Below, piece by piece: positions 1-11,852 of a stretch of 64,000 bases of DNA (the first letter of the stretch is position 1; every line of letters begins with the position of its first letter). The DNA comes from Lutjanus erythropterus. Taxonomy: Eukaryota > Chordata > Actinopteri > Lutjaniformes > Lutjanidae. The position numbers and the translations under genes were made by a program. The notes under the pieces were generated by a model, which searched no databases, was not told the DNA's origin, and worked only from the letters and a program-made list of their open reading frames with translations. The stretch spans positions 35,975,408 to 36,039,407 of the forward strand of contig CM034599.1 in the NCBI GenBank assembly GCA_020091685.1, read 5' to 3'.

Positions 1-1680
1 GCTGCGCTGCACATTTTCATCTTGGTTTAAGTGAAGCGGTGTGTCCCTGCCTGCCTGTGTTTGTGGCGTAATAAAGACGGACTGCGTGATGTCTTACTGT
101 GCTGGACTGTTGTTGTTTTCTTTTGTCGCTGCATCACAAATGCCAGGGCGTCAACATGCTCGCATGCAACATTTTCTTTCTAGTGCCGGAGTCAAAAAGC
201 TGTGCTGCTCCTCGAGGTAATATCTTTGGGCTGCGACTACCGGACTGGATTGGCTTGATCCTGGTCGGGCTTAGCACTGTATAATGCCTGGGCTAAATCT
301 GGAGGTCAGGCAACACTCACTACTCATGTGCATCTCCCCTAAGGCACGCGCACAAGAAATAGGACAGCCAAGTGCAAGGGTATCCCTGCAAAAAAAAAAA
401 AAGGATATAAAAGGACTTGCTCCCAACATAGCTGTGGACAATGCAGTCTATTGCTGCCAAGCGGAGCATACAGGGGAGCAGTAAACAGGGCTGACACAGT
501 GGTCCCTGCTGCTGCTGCTGCAGTCACACACTCAATAAAATGACCTTCACATTAAACAGCAGGCAGAACCCAGCCTACGCCCGCCTGGAAAGTGTGTCAC
601 AAGGCAACAGTAATAGATCAGTAGTAGCTTTACACGTTCTTTTTCTTTCCTTCTCAGGGCTTATGCAAGAAGCCACAGGTTAGGGTTAGTTCAAGAATAG
701 CTCAGTTATTGAATGACACATAAGAGTAATTTAAGAGAACTTGTTGCATTCACCAATCTTGTCACTGACTTGTGTAAGATCACCTCTGATTAAATCAGAG
801 TCCACCTCTACAACTTTCACAGCCTTGACCAACTCCCATTTTAATCATGCAACACTTTAACAAGGCATTTTTTGCAACTACCTTCTAAATGAAATTTACA
901 ACAACTGAGGTTTAATTAAATCTGTTACTGTACTCACCGAAGTAATAGCTGAGATCTTTATGTGGAAAAAAAAAAAAATACAGTGGGGCATCAAATATAA
1001 GCAGTCAGACAATCAGACAGGTTATAAATTATCTGTCAGTTTTCCCGGGGCAGCTACCGCTGTATTTGGAGGTGAAACTCCAAGTGAAGACACCCGTGCT
1101 GACACTAATTCCCTCATTGCATGGGAGGACCATGAGAGCGCACAACTGCAGTATGTTTGTTAGGTTATTGGCGCTATTTTGCTGTGAAGTCAGCCAACTC
1201 ATCTCTGCTTTTAACCTCTCAGTTGTGCAAGGTACTCATGCTCTATGGACCCAAAAAACTCATGGGTGGAAGCTTTTTCAGGCCAACGAGCCCCATGGGC
1301 TATAATATACCCATGCGCACACAACATTTTGCTAACAATCCCATAATGCAATGGTCTGGAATTTAGATGCATAAATTACCATCGTGCCATCGAACATCTG
1401 TCAGTGATGATTTTAAATGATGAGTTTATGCTGCATCACATGGTTTCAGACAGATGTTTGATATATCAGATATCATTTTAGTAAACAAGTGAAAATAAAA
1501 TTAGATGAGGCCATCCAAAGTTAGAATATTTTAAATTTTTGGCATCCTCCATTGAGTAGTTTTATTTACAATATTATATTTCATTCTTTGTAAAATAATA
1601 TGACATTACCATAGCAGCATATCATCCTGTGTGTTTCGTTTTGCCGTCCTGCCATTACATCACTGTTTTTGTTTTTCCTG
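1..1680. other. Unassigned sequence, no gene recognised
   Basis: The open frames here are at most 79 codons and resemble no known protein. Visible details are an AATAAA hexamer at 70-75, an A-run near 390-402 and a short CTG repeat near 507-522. The hexamer alone is not enough to call a 3' gene end. Confidence 0.5.
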
Positions 1681-1689
1681 TGCCATCCA

Positions 1690-1850
1690 GAAGGAATTGT
1701 CCGTCTGCCGTCTACCATCCTCCTGAATCCATGTGAATGCAGCATTACTGCTCACTATTAAGTGAGCTATTGAGTGTGCGATACATAGGAAGAAGTGAAT
1801 GAGTGAATATGGGAGTGATTTCAGACACAGCCATGGTCATATGGGAAAAT
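1690..1850. repeat. Possible degraded MITE fragment
   Basis: The stretch with AGTGAGCTATTGAGTGTG and GGGAGTGATTTCAGACACAG resembles a common fish transposon terminus that contains many short GTGAGTGA-like words. There is only one copy in the window, so the call is from memory. Confidence 0.25.
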
Positions 1851-2308
1851 GATACAGGGTTCATCCACTTATCAACACAAGAAAGGAGGTGCCAGAAACT
1901 TGGCTGCTTGCTGGCCTACTTGTCAACTAGCCAGTTGAAACGCCAGTCGCAATAGCTCTAATTGACAACTAGCAAGTTAGCTCATGCTGTCGCTAACAGG
2001 ACAGGAAGTCCACAGTCTCTTTAGAGACGTATTTGTACCATCAGCTCCAATGTCACAACTATTTGGAAGCCATTCTATACCCTGACAGAGGAGGGATAAA
2101 TGAAAGTAAATGGTGCAACACAGCAAATAGGCTACATTAGCTTAGAGAGCTCTCAGTTCCCTTAAAGTTAAGCACCATCAAGATGGTTTCCTGTTGTTCA
2201 ACGGCACAAATTCAAGTAAGTTACAAGAACACAACACAAAAGATCTGAACCGATTTAACAAGCCCCTGTGAAATTAATTAATCAAAATGAATTGATTTTA
2301 CAGCAAAG

Positions 2309-2427
2309 TGGGGGAGAGAGAGAGGAGGAATGACATGCAGCAAAGGGCTGTAGGTGGGAGTCAAACCCACAGAGGGCTCACAGCCTCAGTGCATGGGGTG
2401 AGCGCTCTACCAAATGAGCTACAAGGC
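2309..2427 (-). repeat. tRNA-derived SINE-like repeat
   Basis: On the minus strand a tRNA-like head is visible. An A-box-like TAGCTCATTTGGTAGAGC lies at 2404-2421 and a B-box-like GGTTTGACTCC at 2357-2367. The middle does not fold as a functional tRNA and has an overlong arm, so this is a tRNA-related repeat. The purine-rich tail containing GAATGACATGCAGCAAAGG (about 2328-2346) recurs in diverged form at 43.9 kb. Confidence 0.6.
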
Positions 2428-2429
2428 TT

Positions 2430-4385
2430 TCATATTTAGTAGTTTTTAATGACCAGTCTGTAGGATCTAGGGTCAGCTAGAGGTGAGTTTGTAGATTGCA
2501 TCAACTGAAGTGCAAGTGTGGAGGAAAACCTACGGTGGCCCCCAATATTGTCAAAAGTATCAATACTTCAATACTTTTTCAACACTACATGCTTAAAATG
2601 ATGCAATATTCATTAAATATAGTATGGAAAGTATCAAAGCATTCAAAAAAAGATCTATGTGCTCCTTCAAGACCTCAGGTCAGTTCAGTCTTTATGTCAT
2701 TCCTTGAATTCAGCCTGTAGCATGGTAAAACCAGACACAGTTCAGTGGCTTTTTCTGTGTGCGTGTTGTTAATTTAAATAAAATGTAATGTTTGTGTGCC
2801 TAGGACTTTTTTCAGGTGATTATACAGTAATGAAAACATACTTATGGATATTATATTGCATTCCAACCACATTCCGCCAATAAATCCCTGTAAATCTTAC
2901 ACACAAGACCCTTAAATGCTGGTGTGAGCAGGTCTTAACTCGCGTATGGGTCACATTCATCAAGTTAACGTAAGCAGTTTACAACAAAGTTGTACAGTTC
3001 AGGGCATAAACTGTCTGAACAATTGCAGGAGCTCACCTTGCAGAAGAAAAGAGAGATTTAGGATAAGAATACAAAAATGTTCTTGCAGGAGGCCCATTGA
3101 TTGACACATTTGTCTTAATCCAGCATCTCTTTGTCTTTTCACAAGGTTAAACAATTCCCCCGCTCATCCTTATCTAAGCTTTTCACACTGTAACATAATT
3201 GTGAACAGCAGGTTCACACTGCGGATGACCCAGCCGAGGGACTCGGAGGATATTCTGATCAGTTACAGCAACTCAGCAAAACGTACAGCTGTGATGACTG
3301 CACGCTCAGCGCTTTTAATGAACCATATGAAGCTGACATATTCACCCAAATTAGTTTCCCATTGTTGGAGTCACTCCTCACCTTGACGACGTGGTCCAGG
3401 CAGCTTCCAAAATAAATGTACAGTTTAAAAATGACTTGGGATGATAAGCAATTATTTAAAGCAACACACTGCATGATTTTTACATCAAATTTTCAGCCAC
3501 CTTATCGGACTAAATCCCACACCGGGGCTGCAAGAGAAGAGCGCGCTATCTAAATCACATAAATCGAAAACCCATTTTTATTGTATTGAGCAACAGGGAG
3601 AACTGAACTCACTAACGTTAGATCTTTTTTGTCTGTCTCATTCTTTTGGAATCCTTCGGTGGAAAACATCACAGACCACCCAGACAGCTAGACGTGCTCG
3701 ACGGAGTCCAAACACTTTTCAAACGGTTTCCCCCTGCTGTGAGTTGGGTGCAAAATTGAGCAATCTGTCTGGTGTGGGTAATGAATAAAAACTGGTAGAA
3801 TATGGAATGGAACTTTGAGGAGCATCTGCTGTTAAATTGCTTTTTCTGACCCATTTTTTTTTTAGCTAATTTGAGATTTGAACTTGCCTAACCTCTATTT
3901 TAAAAAAAACCCTGCTTCTTTAGTTGTCCGCTGTGAAAGTCAGTGACTGTGGACTATCAGAATGAGTGATTATTCCAACTTTGCACAAGGGCAAGGAAAA
4001 AAGAACCCCTGCACACTGTCCTTTACCTGCAATAAACTTTGTTAAAGATACAGTGTTCCTACATCAGGTAAAACAGAGAAATAAAGAGCCTTCAAGGCAG
4101 ATAAAACCAACACCTACTCAGGTGAGGCCAGTCAGGAACCTGTGCTGAGCTGAGCTGTCAGGCAATCAGTCTGACAGGCTGTTTGTTTGGCTAAAAGTTA
4201 TAATGCAAAAGCAATTCTGCGCAGTATGGTTTGGCTCGGTGTAGCCAAAAGCACCAAGCACCAAAGGCTCAATAGTAGTATCAAAAGAAAAAAGTTGTAA
4301 TAATAAAAACTTAATTAGACTAATAAAGAATAAACTAACCTATTTCAAAATCTCACGGAAACTTGGAAAAAGTGGAAAAATATTT
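2430..4385. other. Unassigned intronic sequence
   Basis: No exon, tRNA or clear transposon end was seen. Short A- and T-runs occur (for example near 3853-3862 and 3901-3908). Open frames are at most 76 codons and have no recognisable motif. Confidence 0.5.
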
Positions 4386-4856
4386 TTAAAGGAGAAATCT
4401 GTACTAGATTTACTGTAATAAATCATAAAATGAAGATGATACAGCAACAGAAATTAAGGAAACGTTCTAAGTTGAAATACTTGCTTCTGTGCCAGCAACA
4501 CAGTGTGCTCCTTTGAAATTTCCATTCCGGGCCGGAATATCTGTTTTGTTTGCCCATTTCTTATTAATAGACTTCAAATTAAAGCAGAATGTCACCATAT
4601 GAGTAAGTGTTCATTAATAGTCTAATAGAGGGAGTAGATGTTTCAAACAGTTAAATTGAGCAAAATGTTAATGGAGTTTTGTGGGCAGAAGGCAGAAAGT
4701 GACTGAACTCCAGCTACAGAGTGTGTATTTTCACAGCAGTGGGTCTTTGTTTTTGGATCAATAGGCCTAACTTTACAATGACGCACAACTGATGGTTAAA
4801 AACAGCTGATCAACAGCTGATCACTTATTATTGTCAAATTACAATGTTGCACCAGT
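4386..4856 (+). repeat. Dispersed family A, copy 1
   Basis: This segment aligns through most of its length with 32619-33350 and 42169-42795. All three share an opening TTAAAGGAGAA, a central TAAATTGAGCAAAAT block (here about 4651) followed by TTAATGGA, and a TTTGAAATTT(C) block upstream of it. Near its end a short direct duplication ACAGCTGATCA occurs twice (about 4802-4825). The copy is shorter at its right end than the other two. No coding potential is visible; a non-autonomous transposon or retroposon is likely. Confidence 0.75.
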
Positions 4857-4859
4857 CTT

Positions 4860-5858
4860 GTTTAATGCAAGTAAAGGACAGTGTGTGAGAGTTCTGTCTT
4901 CTCATGCCCATGGAATTTTCTCCTGCACACCCACAAGAAATTGAAAGTGTGCGTGAACCTTTAATCTATTTTTGAACTTTACACAAGGGAAATGAGAAAT
5001 ACAGTGCCATGTCATATGGGGATTGTATGCAGTTCCAGTCTAACAGAGGAGGAACAACACTGTCAGCTCTCTCACACCTTCCTACCTGACTGGAAATGGC
5101 TTTCTTTCTTTCATTGTCCAAATCCTTTTTGGTGGTTCCTTTTTCAATTGGTTCATTACCTTCAGATCTGTCCTGTACCTCTGGGCTCCTGCCCTCATTC
5201 TGCTGGACTCCGCTTTCTTTGAGGCGAGGTTTTTGCTAAATCGCAGCCCTTCACACGGAATAATGGCCCACCTCCTCACAGAGCAGCAATTCACATCCAT
5301 TCCCTTTGCGAAGAAGCTCAGAGGACATTTGCACATTTGGAAGAGGAATGGAAGCGTGGAGTCCAGCTTCCACGCTGAAGGGAGCTGCAAAATACAGTTA
5401 GGGAGGCAAAGAGGCATCATCCTCCCTTCAGTTCATTTTTCAAAGAGCGGAAGATTGACACTTCAGCTCTCTGGAAACATTTGATATAATATCTAACAGT
5501 CTGCAGTGCCTTTATGTTTATTCAGCTTTGTGTACAATAGAGTCTGCGTGCATTTATATGTCAGCGCTAAGCCTTAAAGTGATATTTAACTGCTCTTTTT
5601 TAAAATGTCACACAGTACAGATGAGATTTAAAGTATTGTTTCCAGGCAAGTGCGGCTATATATGCTGCATCAAAAGCACCGGCTTGATCCAACTTTTTCC
5701 GTCTTCCGTTCCCGAGTCATATTTATAATTGGCTCAACGCTCATAATGCCATTCCCTGCTATGCAATTATAGAGCATAAAACACTATATGCTGCAATTAT
5801 TCTTCATCTCCATCCTATCCTACCCACCTCTTTGTTTTTAAAGGTTTTTAACTTCATT
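4860..5858. other. Unassigned intronic sequence
   Basis: It includes a 112-codon minus-strand open frame (5082-5420) and an overlapping plus frame. Neither resembles a known protein and neither has splice sites that convinced me. I call no gene. Confidence 0.5.
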
Positions 5859-5998
5859 GGCCCCTTCATAGGTGATATTATTAACCGCTTTCCTTTATCA
5901 GGATGTGTCCCAAGTTATTTTAAGCAGCTATTGTTCAAACATTGCTGAAGAAAGCAAAACTGGATCCTTCCCTGCCTGAGAACTACAGAGCCTTTTCT

Positions 5999-6799
5999 GG
6001 TTACACTTTACAATGAGGGTCCATTACTTATCCATTACCATTAACATTAGTTAATGAAGTAATAAGCATTAATAACAGTTTATTACTAGTTAACAAATGT
6101 GCCTAGTAATCACTTACTAATGATGTTCATGTTAACTATGGTATTATTTCATTCATTATTAAAAATATGCTATTAAACTTAGTTAATGCTGTAATAAACA
6201 CTCAAAAACAGTTAATTAGCACTATAATAAGCATTAAGTAACATTCACAAATGTCTCTTGATAATATTTATTAAATATTTACATGTTAATCATGGTAATA
6301 ACTAATATGACTATATGATTGATAAAAATGTTCACTAACATGTATATCATGACGTTTACAGCTAAGCCATTTAATTAAGAGAAAAATGTTTTAATTAATG
6401 TTTATGTCAGGGTAATTATTATCCATGTACTTGTCCATCCTCCAACATATGAAGTGATTTTTAGAAAAAGTTAAGATTAGTGGACACAGTCCATGGGCTA
6501 CATGTAGAAGTTTGCGTGTCCCTTTATTTTCATGTACATGTTCATTAACTTAAAATTTAATGTGTGTCTAAGTTATATATGTATTACTTAACAATACTTA
6601 AGCATTTAATGCTCTTTGTGACCCTTATTGTAAAGTTGAAAACATGCTTCCTGTAAGAAACACCTCATAAATGCATAAGGATGCTGAATAAACATTACTT
6701 AACCACAATTAACCATTAGTTAATGATTACTAGTCAGATATAGTTTTCACTGTTGCTTAACTAATGTTAATTAATGGAACCTTACTGTAAAGTGTTACC
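5999..6799. mobile_element. hAT-like MITE inserted in the L2 LINE
   Basis: This 801-bp AT-rich element has terminal inverted repeats: GGTTACACTTTAC at the left, and a right end whose reverse complement reads GGTAACACTTTAC. Similarity continues inward through a CCATTA and an ACATTAGTTAA block. It interrupts the LINE between codons that rejoin as NYR/PIS-type reverse transcriptase sequence. The flanks CCTTTTCT (5991-5998) and CTATTTCT (6800-6807) look like an 8-bp target duplication with one base lost from the left copy, which fits the hAT superfamily. There is no transposase reading frame. Confidence 0.8.
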
Positions 6800-7621
6800 C
6801 TATTTCTAAACTCCTTTTCTTTTTCAAAAGTTTGGAAAAGGTTTTTTAAAAAAACAGCTTGTTAAAATACTGGAACTGCACAGGGTGTTTGATGAATTTC
6901 AGTCTGGGTTCCATAAGCAATAGTGCACTAAAACAGCTCCTTCAAGTATCAAATAAAAATGTAATGGCTGCAGATGCTGGAAATTGTTCAGTTCAGATTT
7001 TATTGGACTTAAGTGCAGCAATCAATACTGTCGACCACCAGATTCTAATCTACAGTCTAAATCACCTGGTGGGCATTTCTTGACTGCATTAGAGTGGTTC
7101 TCCTGTCTTTCAGACAGAACTTACTCAGTCTCTGTAGGTGAATTTGTGTCAGAAACTGCTGCTTTATCATCTGGTGTCCCCCAGGGATCAGTTTAGGGAC
7201 CCATTTTGTTTTCCACTGACAAGCTCCCACTACGCCTAATGTCAGGACCATCTCTTATCATCTGTATGCTGATGACATTCAGTTGTATTTTTCATGTAGA
7301 CACATAAACTTTGCACACCGAACAACTGTTTAAACACTAATAGGAACTGAATGGTGAATCTGCAGGTAAATGCAGATAAAACTGGAGTTTGCCATTGATG
7401 ACCTTCAACCAACAATCAGACAGAATCTCTTCTCCTCAATTTAGTCTGCATAATCTTGGTGTGAGTTTTTGATTAATCCATGAGTTTTTACACTTATCGT
7501 GCTTCTTTCATCTAGGTATCAAAGCCAAACTTAGATCTGTTAGATGCTGATAAATCTCATCACATTTTGACTTTTTACCTTTACAAGCCCAGCGTAGGAA
7601 CATGTCACCTCAGATTCAGAT

Positions 7622-8400
7622 AACCGTGTAAATGATCCACCTGTGCGTATCTTAGTGCACATGCATGAGACTTGTAAATCAGCATAATTAATGCTTCAAT
7701 AATACCATATAAGGCTGTGCTTCCTGCTCCATACATCAGGAAGTGTTCATTCATGAAAATGACATTAAAGAGTAAAAGAGAACCTTCCAAGTCTGAGAGT
7801 TGTCTAGAGTTAGACTTTCAGAGATCCATGAAGGAAAATCTGCCATTTTTACAGAGTCAGCAGTGAAATTAAGAGACCTGCTAAAGTAACAAGTGCTGTT
7901 AATGTCGTATTACCTGATGGTCACACAGTCGCTGAAATTAAGAAGAAATGTCTCAATATCAAAATGGTTTCAAAGAAAAAAAAACAAAAACGAAGGTACA
8001 AAAGATGACTGAAATGTTCCCCTGGACAGCGACTTCATAAGCCTTCATATGAACATATACGGCCAAGACATGTGACAGTAGGTGATAAAGCATTATTAAA
8101 TCAATGATGGTGGGCTTTATGTGTAAATTGACAGTTATATTATAATTTGATATGCAGTCAAAGAGGGTAACGTCAACATAATTATGAAGTGTCATTTATT
8201 TTTCAAGCCCAAAATATTTCAAACTAACAGCACACTAAGTGCATGTCTCCTATTACAGGTCTGGACCACTCGTAAATTGTGTTCATAACTGAAAGAAAAT
8301 TCAAAATATGAGAAAATTGGTGAATCCCACAAGTTCTCTAAAATCATGCACCACTTAAGAACAAATCTGTTCATACAAGTGGTTCTTGCATGATGCCCAA
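7622..8400 (+). mobile_element. Harbinger-like element remnant inserted in the L2 LINE
   Basis: This sequence separates two pieces of the LINE and is unrelated to it. At 7886-7987 a plus-strand frame reads VTSAVNVV, then a PDGHTVAEIKKK motif and a lysine-rich end. That resembles the Myb/SANT-like protein encoded by PIF/Harbinger transposons, where the KKK is normally followed by Trp; here a Cys codon (TGT) stands in its place. The right end carries a long palindrome (8345-8393). I did not find a convincing matching left terminal repeat, so the left boundary is approximate. Confidence 0.6.
8345..8393. repeat. Terminal palindrome of the Harbinger-like element
   Basis: TCATGCA and TGCATGA form the outer arms. 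CCACTT/AAGTGG and AGAACA/TGTTCA form inner arms around a small loop. Subterminal hairpins of this kind are seen at the ends of fish Harbinger-type elements. Confidence 0.6.
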
Positions 8401-8865
8401 TGTTAGAATCTCAGTGCTTATAGAGCCTTACACAGCCAGGCTGCACAGTATATTATCGACCTCCTGCAGCCCCACACAACAAGCCGAGCTCTTAGGTCCT
8501 CCACACAGGATTTTCTAAGTGTATACCTTGGACATGTTTCAAGACTCGGGAAGATCTGTCTTTCTATCTGCAGCCCCCTAAGCTTTGCAATAGTCTCCAA
8601 TAAGCGTCTTCTTCTTTGGACTGTGTGGACAAAGAGCAGCGAAAAAACCTTCCGGTTCAATTTGAGCAGATCAGTTCAGACAGACATTTGGGTTGCATAT
8701 GGTATATTATGTTTTAATCCTGCGCTTTAATCTGCTCCCCCTGCATGTTTTATCTTGCGTTTTATCTTTTTGATTCTATTTCATTGTATTTCTTATTCTG
8801 TGTACCACTTTATGAATGATGTCTGTGAAAGGTGCTATATAAATAAACTTTGCTTGCTTGCTTCA

Positions 8866-10535
8866 TCTATAGAAACCTTTTCAAGAAGCAGTACAAATAA
8901 CAGCTATACAGCTCTTATTGTTGTACAAGATTTGAATCTGGCTTTCCTCTTTTTATTCATAATAGCTGTGCATATCCTTTTTTTACACTTTTGAGAGCAG
9001 CATGACATGCTATTCAAAAGCTTTGGAACAAAGATGAGAGCAGTATGCTTTGTACATGTGGTACCTCCATCTGTCGTTTAACTGAGGCGAACAAGTGCTA
9101 ATGCAAATATACAAATACGCATATTCTGCACATACATTATGTGCATGTGTGAGTAACAGATTTCACACTGAATGGCTGGACACTTCCTGCACGCCACAGC
9201 CATCTGTAGATCAGACCATTTTAATATTCTCATGTTTTCTTTATCATGGTATACATTTTATTTTTCTAAATGTGTTTAGAATTTTTATATTTGTTCTTGT
9301 TTTGGTGTTCATTTTTCTTCTAACAATTCATGCCTTCCACTGTACTGTATCAGTGCTCAAATACTGTAAAGGTTTTTACATTTTTGCTCTCAAAATGTGG
9401 GTATGACTGCATTTGGAAGACAAAAACTGTTGCTATTTTTGTAGCTTTTCTTTGCCACTGTTGTCAAGTGCTTGCTCATGGTGGGAACTGTTGGGTGTCT
9501 GTAACTAATACTGTTAAGAGAACGGTCTAGATCTAATCTATATGAAATAAGAGAGCTTCCGTTATGATTTGGAACTATATTGACCTCACTTAACCATTGT
9601 ATAATTCAGCTTTAACTAACTTATAGCAAGGTAAAGCCAGTTTAACAAGTAGTAGAAATAGCTGGGTTCCATTTTTGGGATAATAAATTACATGGTGTCA
9701 GATAATACTAATACCTGCATTAGACTGTATCGGAGGCATCTTTCAATACAGGTATTGGTCTTCTCACAACCCTAACCCCAGTAGTTAAATGGGAAAGTAA
9801 TCATGAGTTGTGTCATCATGAGCATTTAACAGTTTGGTGGCCTGAGAAATAAAGGAATTATTATTTCATCACCTTAGCTTAAAGTTAATGTCGTCATCAG
9901 TATTTAAGTCAGCTCTTATAGTAGAACCAAGTTCTAGTTTTCTGCATGTGATCCAACAAATGACTTTATTTTATTTTATTTTCTCTCTCTGGTGCTCTCA
10001 GATTTGTGCATTACAGATTTATTGTGCATACATGCTATAAGAAATGTGTGTACTTGCTATAGGTGGGCGTGCACCGTCCTGTTGGATATTGCTCAAGGAG
10101 AGACTGAGGCAATGAAGCATAAGACTGCAGTCGCTTCGCTCAGTCAAGGCAGCTCAGACACCTGTGCCATCTCGGCGCAACTGTCTGCCTCCGCACCAGG
10201 ATCCGGTGGCAACGCTGCAGGCCTGATTTACAGTAATGGAAACTGGCAGTTGAATCAACTGACAAGCAAGCACCAGAACCAGCCAACCAACTGCGCAAGT
10301 CTGCGCACATGAACATCCATAATGGATATTACTTCTGCTTGACAAAGTACTAAATTGTGCATTGATTAGAAAGTGCAACAACGCAACAAAGAAAGGAATT
10401 TGTATTCTGGAAATGTTCTCTCCGATCAGAGAGTGGTGGAGAAATCATGGATCCTCAAGGATTATAAGGCAGAAATGCTGCAGTTGACTTGCTATGTGGA
10501 CAGTTTAGGCACAAGATTAAAAGATATAGTGTAGA
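8866..10535. other. Unassigned intronic sequence
   Basis: AT-rich, with open frames up to 106 codons (9992-10312 plus, 9095-9406 plus) that look random in composition. A TTTTA run occurs near 9967-9981. No exon or mobile-element end is recognised. Confidence 0.5.
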
Positions 10536-10539
10536 AAAG

Positions 10540-11040
10540 GTTCAGCCATGTTTCTGGTGTGGTCCTGTGGATGACGATGTCAGTCTGTGGGTCAGTCAAC
10601 CAGTCTGGTCCAGACTGAAATACCTCAACAACTACTGGATGAACTGCCATGAAATCTTGTATGGACATCCATGGTTCCCAGAGGATGAATCCTACTGACT
10701 TCACTGATACGCTGAATTTTCCTTCGGTGCCACAAGCAGATCAAAGTTTTGAGTCTCAAAATCTATCATCTGTCACTGGCTAGATTTTTAAAAGCCTGAA
10801 ACAGAGCCAAGAGCAGGTGCAGAAGTCTGATAATTCTGATATTTCTTCCCACTGATACAAAAAAAAAAATAAATCGCCTACACAGTTTTAAATACATAAA
10901 ACTTAATGACATTCCCATCAGCTTCCACTATACTCTCTGTTTACTGCTAATTAGCAAATCTTAGCATGACGGCATGTTAAACTAAGCTGACATTTAGCTC
11001 ATAGCACTGCTGTGCAACAAAAGGGCTGGATTATACTCCC
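10540..11040 (+). repeat. Dispersed family B, copy 1
   Basis: It shares ordered blocks with 34490-34810, 43095-43700 and 54145-54805: CTGAAATACCTCAACAACTA, TGCCATGAAAT, AGAGGATGAATCC, a GTGCCAC block, and a tail with GCTAATTAGCAAA and GACATTTAGCTCA. This repeat is common in percomorph genomes. No coding capacity is seen and its class is unknown to me. Confidence 0.65.
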
Positions 11041-11084
11041 AAACTGGTCTAAAATTGTGTTCATTTCCCCAGTCAAAGTTGGAC

Positions 11085-11425
11085 AATTTTGACATGTTTA
11101 GCACATGGATATCTGGCACAGTTCTGAACAGCTGTACACACATACAAAAAGTTTTCTGTCATAACAACCAAAAATTTTCCTTAATGGCAGAAATGGGTGT
11201 ACAGTAGTGATGCTCCTTAAGGTTACACACTGATTTTCAGACTTTTGAGACACATTTACTTCAAAATTATGGCAACTATCTCTCACGAAGCAGCCATGAG
11301 AGAGACGGAGACAGAAATACTCCTGATCAAAAGTGTAGGGGTGTGGCTAAAATCAGTCTCAGTTCATGGATTCAAACTTTAACAGTTTCAGTAATGATGT
11401 ATGTAAAATCATGATTTACAATGAA
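11085..11425 (+). repeat. Dispersed family G, plus-strand copy
   Basis: It aligns with the reverse complement of 52515-52870. Shared blocks include GATTTTCAGACTTTTGA, GCAGCCATGAGAGA, CTCCTGATCA and GGGGTGTGGCTAAAA. No reading frame of note. A non-autonomous element is likely. Confidence 0.75.
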
Positions 11426-11590
11426 AATACTACTACTAATAAAATAACAATAAAAGAACTTTCTAAAAACAACAATGGGAAAAAATTGCAAAAATCCTTT
11501 TAGTATCATTTTCATGGCTTGGCTTTAAGGGTTAGGCCACTCTCAATTCAAAGTACCCTACAAATTATGATTTTAGACATATAAAGTCAC

Positions 11591-11686
<96 letters not shown>
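11591..11686. repeat. (TA)n microsatellite
   Basis: An almost uninterrupted TA dinucleotide run with two C interruptions. Confidence 0.97.
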
Positions 11687-11687
<1 letters not shown>

Positions 11688-11796
11688 TACATATTATCCT
11701 GTAGTAACTTTTCTGACACCTCTTGCTTAAAACCCAAAAGTCAGAAGGATCGTGGGCCCATCATTTGTATTCACACTGAAAATCAAGATCAAGCAG

Positions 11797-11800
<4 letters not shown>

Positions 11801-11850
<50 letters not shown>
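11801..11850. repeat. (AT)n microsatellite
   Basis: A pure AT run that abuts the left end of the AT-rich MITE starting at 11852. Confidence 0.97.

Positions 11851-11851
<1 letters not shown>

Positions 11852-11852
<1 letters not shown>

Larger units (their letters stand above)
5860..8864 (+). mobile_element. L2-clade LINE remnant, interrupted by two insertions
   Basis: Three collinear pieces of one non-LTR retrotransposon are present: about 5860-5998, 6800-7620 and 8403-8864. Translated pieces carry reverse transcriptase landmarks in order: an ILLDLSAAINTVDH block (about 6997-7038), a GVPQGS block (7173-7190), YADD (7265-7276), and a C-terminal block with the sense FKTR-DLSFYLQPPKLCNSL (about 8540-8600). 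It ends in GGTGCTATATAAATAAACTT followed by a TGCT(T) short tandem tail at 8851-8864, as L2 3' ends do. Frameshifts and stops break every frame, so it is dead. It is truncated at the 5' end. Confidence 0.88.

Noticed and set aside
70-75. Polyadenylation signal of an upstream gene
   Set aside because: AATAAA occurs by chance many times in 64 kb, and no coding sequence or downstream GT-rich element supports it.
979-1010. TACAGTGGGGCATCAAATATA as the end of a Tc1-like or other transposon
   Set aside because: Only about 20-30 bp resemble a known terminus and no partner end was found.
2309-2427. Functional tRNA gene on the minus strand
   Set aside because: A- and B-box-like words are present, but the arms do not fold into a cloverleaf of normal length.
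5082-5420. 112-codon minus-strand frame
   Set aside because: No recognisable motif, no convincing splice sites and an open frame on the opposite strand.
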